A stretch of DNA of 14,696 nt, taken from positions 1-14,696 of the forward strand of contig JAPHSB010000298.1 of assembly GCA_026193295.1 (NCBI GenBank). Reading direction: 5' to 3'. This stretch comes from Lysobacterales bacterium. Lineage in GTDB: Bacteria; Pseudomonadota; Gammaproteobacteria; Xanthomonadales; SZUA-36. Shown one piece after another: positions 12,888 through 14,696 of the stretch. Each line of letters begins with the position of its first letter. Position 1 is the stretch's first letter. Under the pieces are notes generated by a model. It searched no databases. It worked only from the letters and a program-made list of their open reading frames with translations, and was not told the origin of the DNA. A program made the position numbers and the translations under genes.

Positions 12888-14696
12888 ATGAAAAGAATGC
12901 TGATCAACGCGACTCAGCCAGAAGAGTTGCGCGTGGCCGTCGCCGACGGCCAGGTACTGATTGATCTGGACATCGAAGTTCCTTCCCAGGAACAGAAGAA
13001 AGCCAACGTCTACAAGGGCCGCATCACGCGGATTGAGCCTTCCCTGGAAGCCTGCTTCGTCGAGTTCGGTTCGGTGCGTCACGGATTTCTGCCTTTCAAG
13101 GAAATCTCGCCCGAGTGCTACCACCCCTCCGCCCGGAACAAGGAAGGCAAGCTGGCCATCCGCGACGCCGTGAAAGAAGGTCAGGAACTCATTGTCCAGG
13201 TCGAAAAGGAAGAGCGCGGCAACAAGGGCGCCGCGCTGACCACATACATATCGCTGGCGGGTCGTTACCTCGTCTTGATGCCGACCAACCCCAAGGCAGG
13301 CGGCGTGTCCCGCCGGATCAGCGGCGACGATCGCCAGGAGCTGCGCGAGCAACTCCAGAACGTTCTTGCGCCGGACAACGTGGGCATCATCGTGCGCACC
13401 GCCGGAGTGGGCCGTGAGGCCGAGGAACTGCAGTGGGACCTGGACTACCTGCTGCAGTTATGGGGCGCAATCGAAAAGGCGGCGGCCGAAAAGCAGGCGC
13501 CATTCCTGATATACCAGGAAAGCAACCTGTTTATTCGCGCGTTGCGTGACCACTTGCGCAACGACATCGGCGAAATCCTGATCGACAACCCCAAAGTATT
13601 CGAAGATGCGCGTGAATTCGTGCAGCAGGTCATGCCGCACAACACCCGCAAGCTGAAGCTCTACACCGATCCGGTGCCCATGTTCAACCGGTTCCAGATC
13701 GAAAGCCAGATCGAATCCGCTTTCGCCAGGACCGTTCACCTGCCCTCGGGGGGTTCGGTGGTCATTGATCACACCGAAGCCCTGCTGTCGATCGACATCA
13801 ACTCGGCCCGTTCGACCAAGGGCACGGACATCGAGGACACGGCTTATCAGACGAACCTGGAGGCCGCCGACGAAATCGCCCGCCAGCTCCGGCTGCGTGA
13901 TTTGGGTGGGCTGATCGTTATCGATTTCATCGATATGATGGACCGCAAGCACCAGCGCAATGTCGAGGAAAAGCTGCGGCATGCGCTGCAGATCGACAAG
14001 GCCAGGGTGCAAACCGGGCGTATTTCGCGCTTTGGGCTGCTGGAAATGTCGCGACAGCGGCTGCGTCCGTCACTCGGCGAGTCGAGCCAGGAAGCCTGCC
14101 CCCGTTGCGATGGTCATGGCCGTATTCGCAGTGTCGAGTCGCTGGCTCTGTCGATCTTGCGGCTGGTCGAGGAAGAATCGATGAAGGAGCACACCGGCCA
14201 GGTGCTGGTGCAGGCCCCGACCACGGTCGCCAACTTCCTGCTGAATGAAAAGCGCAAAGCGCTGGCCGAGATCGAATTGCGTCACGCCGTGCCGATCATG
14301 ATCCTGTCCAACGAATACTTGGAGCGGCCAAAATTCGAAATCCATCGCGTGCGTAAATCGGAAGTCAGCGATGATCCGAGCTATTCGCGCATCGAGGAGC
14401 CGAAGGCGGAACTGGTGGCCAATGCGCAGACCCAATCGGCCGCTACGGGCGTCGGGCCAGTTCCCGCCGTCAGCCGCATAGCACCCTCCCGACCGGTCCC
14501 CGTGCGTGAAGAGGCGGACGAGGAAGTGGCGGCCCTGGCGAATTCCGCAGTGGACAAGCCCCGGCAAGGCTTTTTTGGAATGCTGTTCACGAAGCTCTTT
14601 TCGTCTGGTGAAGCAGACCAGGCAGCGGCAGCCACCAAGTCAGCTACCCCTGCCGCGCCCGCCAAGCCAAAGGCAGCTTCCAGGACCGAGCCGGAG
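12888..14696 (+). CDS. rne: ribonuclease E (N-terminal catalytic part, cut by window edge)
   Basis: RNase E is the essential endonuclease for mRNA decay and for rRNA/tRNA processing, and the membrane-bound scaffold of the degradosome. I read 603 codons from ATG 12888 to the window end with no stop. The N-terminus MKRMLINATQPEELRVA is typical. An S1 RNA-binding domain spans about 35-120. The catalytic metal-binding aspartates fall at D303 (LLSIDINSARS) and D346 (VIDFIDM), and the zinc-link cysteines at C404 and C407 (CPRCDGHG), the same numbers as in E. coli. Residues 561-573 (GFFGMLFTKLFSS) resemble the membrane-anchoring amphipathic helix of E. coli RNase E, so this is the long form rather than RNase G. 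The Ala/Pro/Lys-rich tail after that begins the disordered scaffold. The long structured leader implies autoregulation. Confidence 0.97.
   Translation, partial: MKRMLINATQPEELRVAVADGQVLIDLDIEVPSQEQKKANVYKGRITRIEPSLEACFVEFGSVRHGFLPFKEISPECYHPSARNKEGKLAIRDAVKEGQELIVQVEKEERGNKGAALTTYISLAGRYLVLMPTNPKAGGVSRRISGDDRQELREQLQNVLAPDNVGIIVRTAGVGREAEELQWDLDYLLQLWGAIEKAAAEKQAPFLIYQESNLFIRALRDHLRNDIGEILIDNPKVFEDAREFVQQVMPHNTRKLKLYTDPVPMFNRFQIESQIESAFARTVHLPSGGSVVIDHTEALLSIDINSARSTKGTDIEDTAYQTNLEAADEIARQLRLRDLGGLIVIDFIDMMDRKHQRNVEEKLRHALQIDKARVQTGRISRFGLLEMSRQRLRPSLGESSQEACPRCDGHGRIRSVESLALSILRLVEEESMKEHTGQVLVQAPTTVANFLLNEKRKALAEIELRHAVPIMILSNEYLERPKFEIHRVRKSEVSDDPSYSRIEEPKAELVANAQTQSAATGVGPVPAVSRIAPSRPVPVREEADEEVAALANSAVDKPRQGFFGMLFTKLFSSGEADQAAAATKSATPAAPAKPKAASRTEPE

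Noticed and set aside
1..14696. Mobile element, CRISPR, tRNA, phage or defence system
   Set aside because: No transposase, integrase, repeat array, cloverleaf or defence-type domain was seen on either strand; all major frames are core housekeeping genes.

Overview
This window reads as a chromosomal core region of a high-GC (roughly 60% or more) gammaproteobacterium. Ten genes lie on the minus strand and one on the plus strand, and every gene belongs to a recognised family. The gene order lolF-lolD-comEC-exbB-exbD-msbA-lpxK-kdsB-uvrC-pgsA, next to a divergent rluC/rne pair, resembles the comEC-msbA-lpxK-kdsB and rluC/rne neighbourhoods of gammaproteobacteria. The exbB-exbD insertion and the downstream uvrC-pgsA recall Xanthomonadales/Lysobacterales-like or Chromatiales-like genomes. 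The taxon is an inference from remembered synteny; no search was run.

Layout. 1-392: 5' part of pgsA (minus), cut by the window edge. 474-2297: uvrC. 2311-3078: kdsB, with a TTG start overlapping the lpxK stop. 3075-4115: lpxK. 4133-5914: msbA, overlapping exbD by 4 nt. 5911-6339: exbD. 6342-6980: exbB. 7085-9421: comEC. 9424-10149: lolD, overlapping the upstream permease by 8 nt. 10142-11419: a LolC/LolE-family permease with hybrid (LolF-like) features. 11512-12465: rluC, followed by a probable terminator at 11483-11510. 12466-12887: a gene-free 422-bp divergent region holding a good sigma70-type promoter and a long structured leader. 12888-end: rne (plus), 603 codons, cut by the window edge.

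How the genes fit together. Most of the minus-strand block builds the outer membrane. KdsB activates Kdo, LpxK completes the lipid A phosphate pattern, MsbA flips the lipid A core, and LolD with its permease release lipoproteins from the inner membrane. PgsA makes the phosphatidylglycerol precursor, and phosphatidylglycerol is also the acyl donor for lipoprotein maturation. ExbB-ExbD is a proton-driven energiser with no obvious client here. ComEC (DNA uptake channel) and UvrC (nucleotide excision repair) are the non-envelope members. Tight spacing and overlaps support co-transcription from lolF to uvrC. pgsA and exbB lie behind gaps of 81 and 104 nt and might have extra promoters. rne and rluC are both RNA-metabolism genes.

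I see no mobile element, CRISPR array, tRNA, rRNA, phage gene or unknown gene cluster, and no convincing undescribed system. The least explained DNA is the rne leader. It has several perfect stems, and three pairings next to the Shine-Dalgarno sequence exclude one another, which would suit RNase E autoregulation in a form that may be specific to this lineage.
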